Source: Arthrobacter sp. ES3-54
GTDB lineage: Bacteria > Actinomycetota > Actinomycetes > Actinomycetales > Micrococcaceae
Assembly: GCF_029504395.1 (NCBI RefSeq)
Contig: NZ_JAQFIF010000024.1
Span: 1 to 39,104, forward strand
Direction of reading: 5' to 3'
Length of the DNA: 39,104 bases
How positions within the stretch are numbered: position 1 is the first letter of the stretch; every line of letters begins with the position of its first letter. The position numbers were made by a program, and so were the translations under genes. Shown in pieces: positions 39,061 through 39,104 of this stretch. A model generated the notes under the pieces. The model saw only the letters and a program-made list of their open reading frames with translations, had not been told where the DNA came from and made no database searches.

Positions 39061-39104
39061 GGTGTTCCGGCGGTGACCTACTCTCCCACACCCTCCCGGG
39101 TGCA
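39061..39104 (-). rRNA. rrf: 5S ribosomal RNA, 3' end (partial)
   Basis: The complement of the last 44 bases reads TGCACCCGGGAGGGTGTGGG, then AGAGTAGGTCACCGCCGG and AACACC, the conserved 3' half of actinobacterial 5S rRNA (GGGAGAGTAGG-CACCGCC). The gene continues beyond the right edge, and 23S and 16S presumably follow there. Confidence 0.92.

Noticed and set aside
1..39104. tRNA genes
   Set aside because: No cloverleaf with TTCRA loop was found on either strand in the gaps between genes; a scan program would be needed to be certain.

Overview
The window is high-GC actinobacterial chromosome, most likely from Arthrobacter/Pseudarthrobacter or a close Micrococcaceae relative. The evidence is the strong G/C third-position bias, frequent GTG starts, purN beside a DUF6350 (PerM-like) membrane protein, actinobacterial families (DUF3618, Actinobacterial Holin-X, excalibur, DUF4383) and an actinobacterial 5S rRNA 3' end at the right edge. 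Assignment is by family recognition only, since no search could be run.

Left part (1-4.8 kb): a secreted collagen-like Gly-X-Y protein with a 19-bp terminator hairpin and four short direct repeats upstream, then purN, a small membrane protein, DUF6350 and DUF4383. Catabolic region (4.8-15.3 kb): an MHS-type transporter and a cytidine-deaminase-like enzyme run leftward. A XRE-cupin regulator and seven enzyme genes run rightward: flavoprotein oxidoreductase, class III CoA-transferase, enoyl-CoA hydratase, DapA-family lyase, atypical SDR, aldehyde dehydrogenase and 7Fe ferredoxin. The spacing (ATGA and TAATG overlaps) argues for an operon. I cannot name the substrate. Between the two arms lie two inverted, near-identical promoter/operators and the decayed remains of a second copy of the regulator.

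Mosaic region (15.3-28.5 kb): a RibD_C-type reductase, a TnsA-like endonuclease remnant, a GNAT acetyltransferase, a small PLDc_N-like membrane protein with a possible frameshift, a serine-hydrolase-fold lipoprotein whose catalytic serine is glycine, an EVE-HNH candidate modification-dependent nuclease, a PaaK-like ligase, a flotillin/NfeD-like pair joined by overlapping mini-ORFs, a four-gene membrane/envelope operon ending in a MarR regulator with a palindromic candidate operator, an hldE/rfaE2 fragment and a GT4 glycosyltransferase.

Signalling region (28.6-35.7 kb): three tandem PAS-GGDEF-EAL paralogues that have diverged in a readable way. The first keeps all motifs and follows a Trp-Trp leader peptide. 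The second has lost the RxxD inhibitory site. The third has lost one PAS domain and a metal-binding Asp of the GGDEF active site. A GYD protein sits between the second and third. Right part (35.7-39.1 kb): an excalibur protein, an SDR, a secreted phosphoesterase with an N-terminal DNRLRE-type domain and polyproline linker, and the 3' end of an rRNA operon with its terminator.

Two families of dispersed hairpin repeats occur at gene 3' ends. One has two 66-bp copies about 34 kb apart. The other has three copies with a compensatory base-pair change, and one copy supplies the C-terminus of the glycosyltransferase. The most promising leads are the catabolic operon with its mirror-image regulator scar, the diverged c-di-GMP trio, the coupled mini-ORF chain and the structured repeats.
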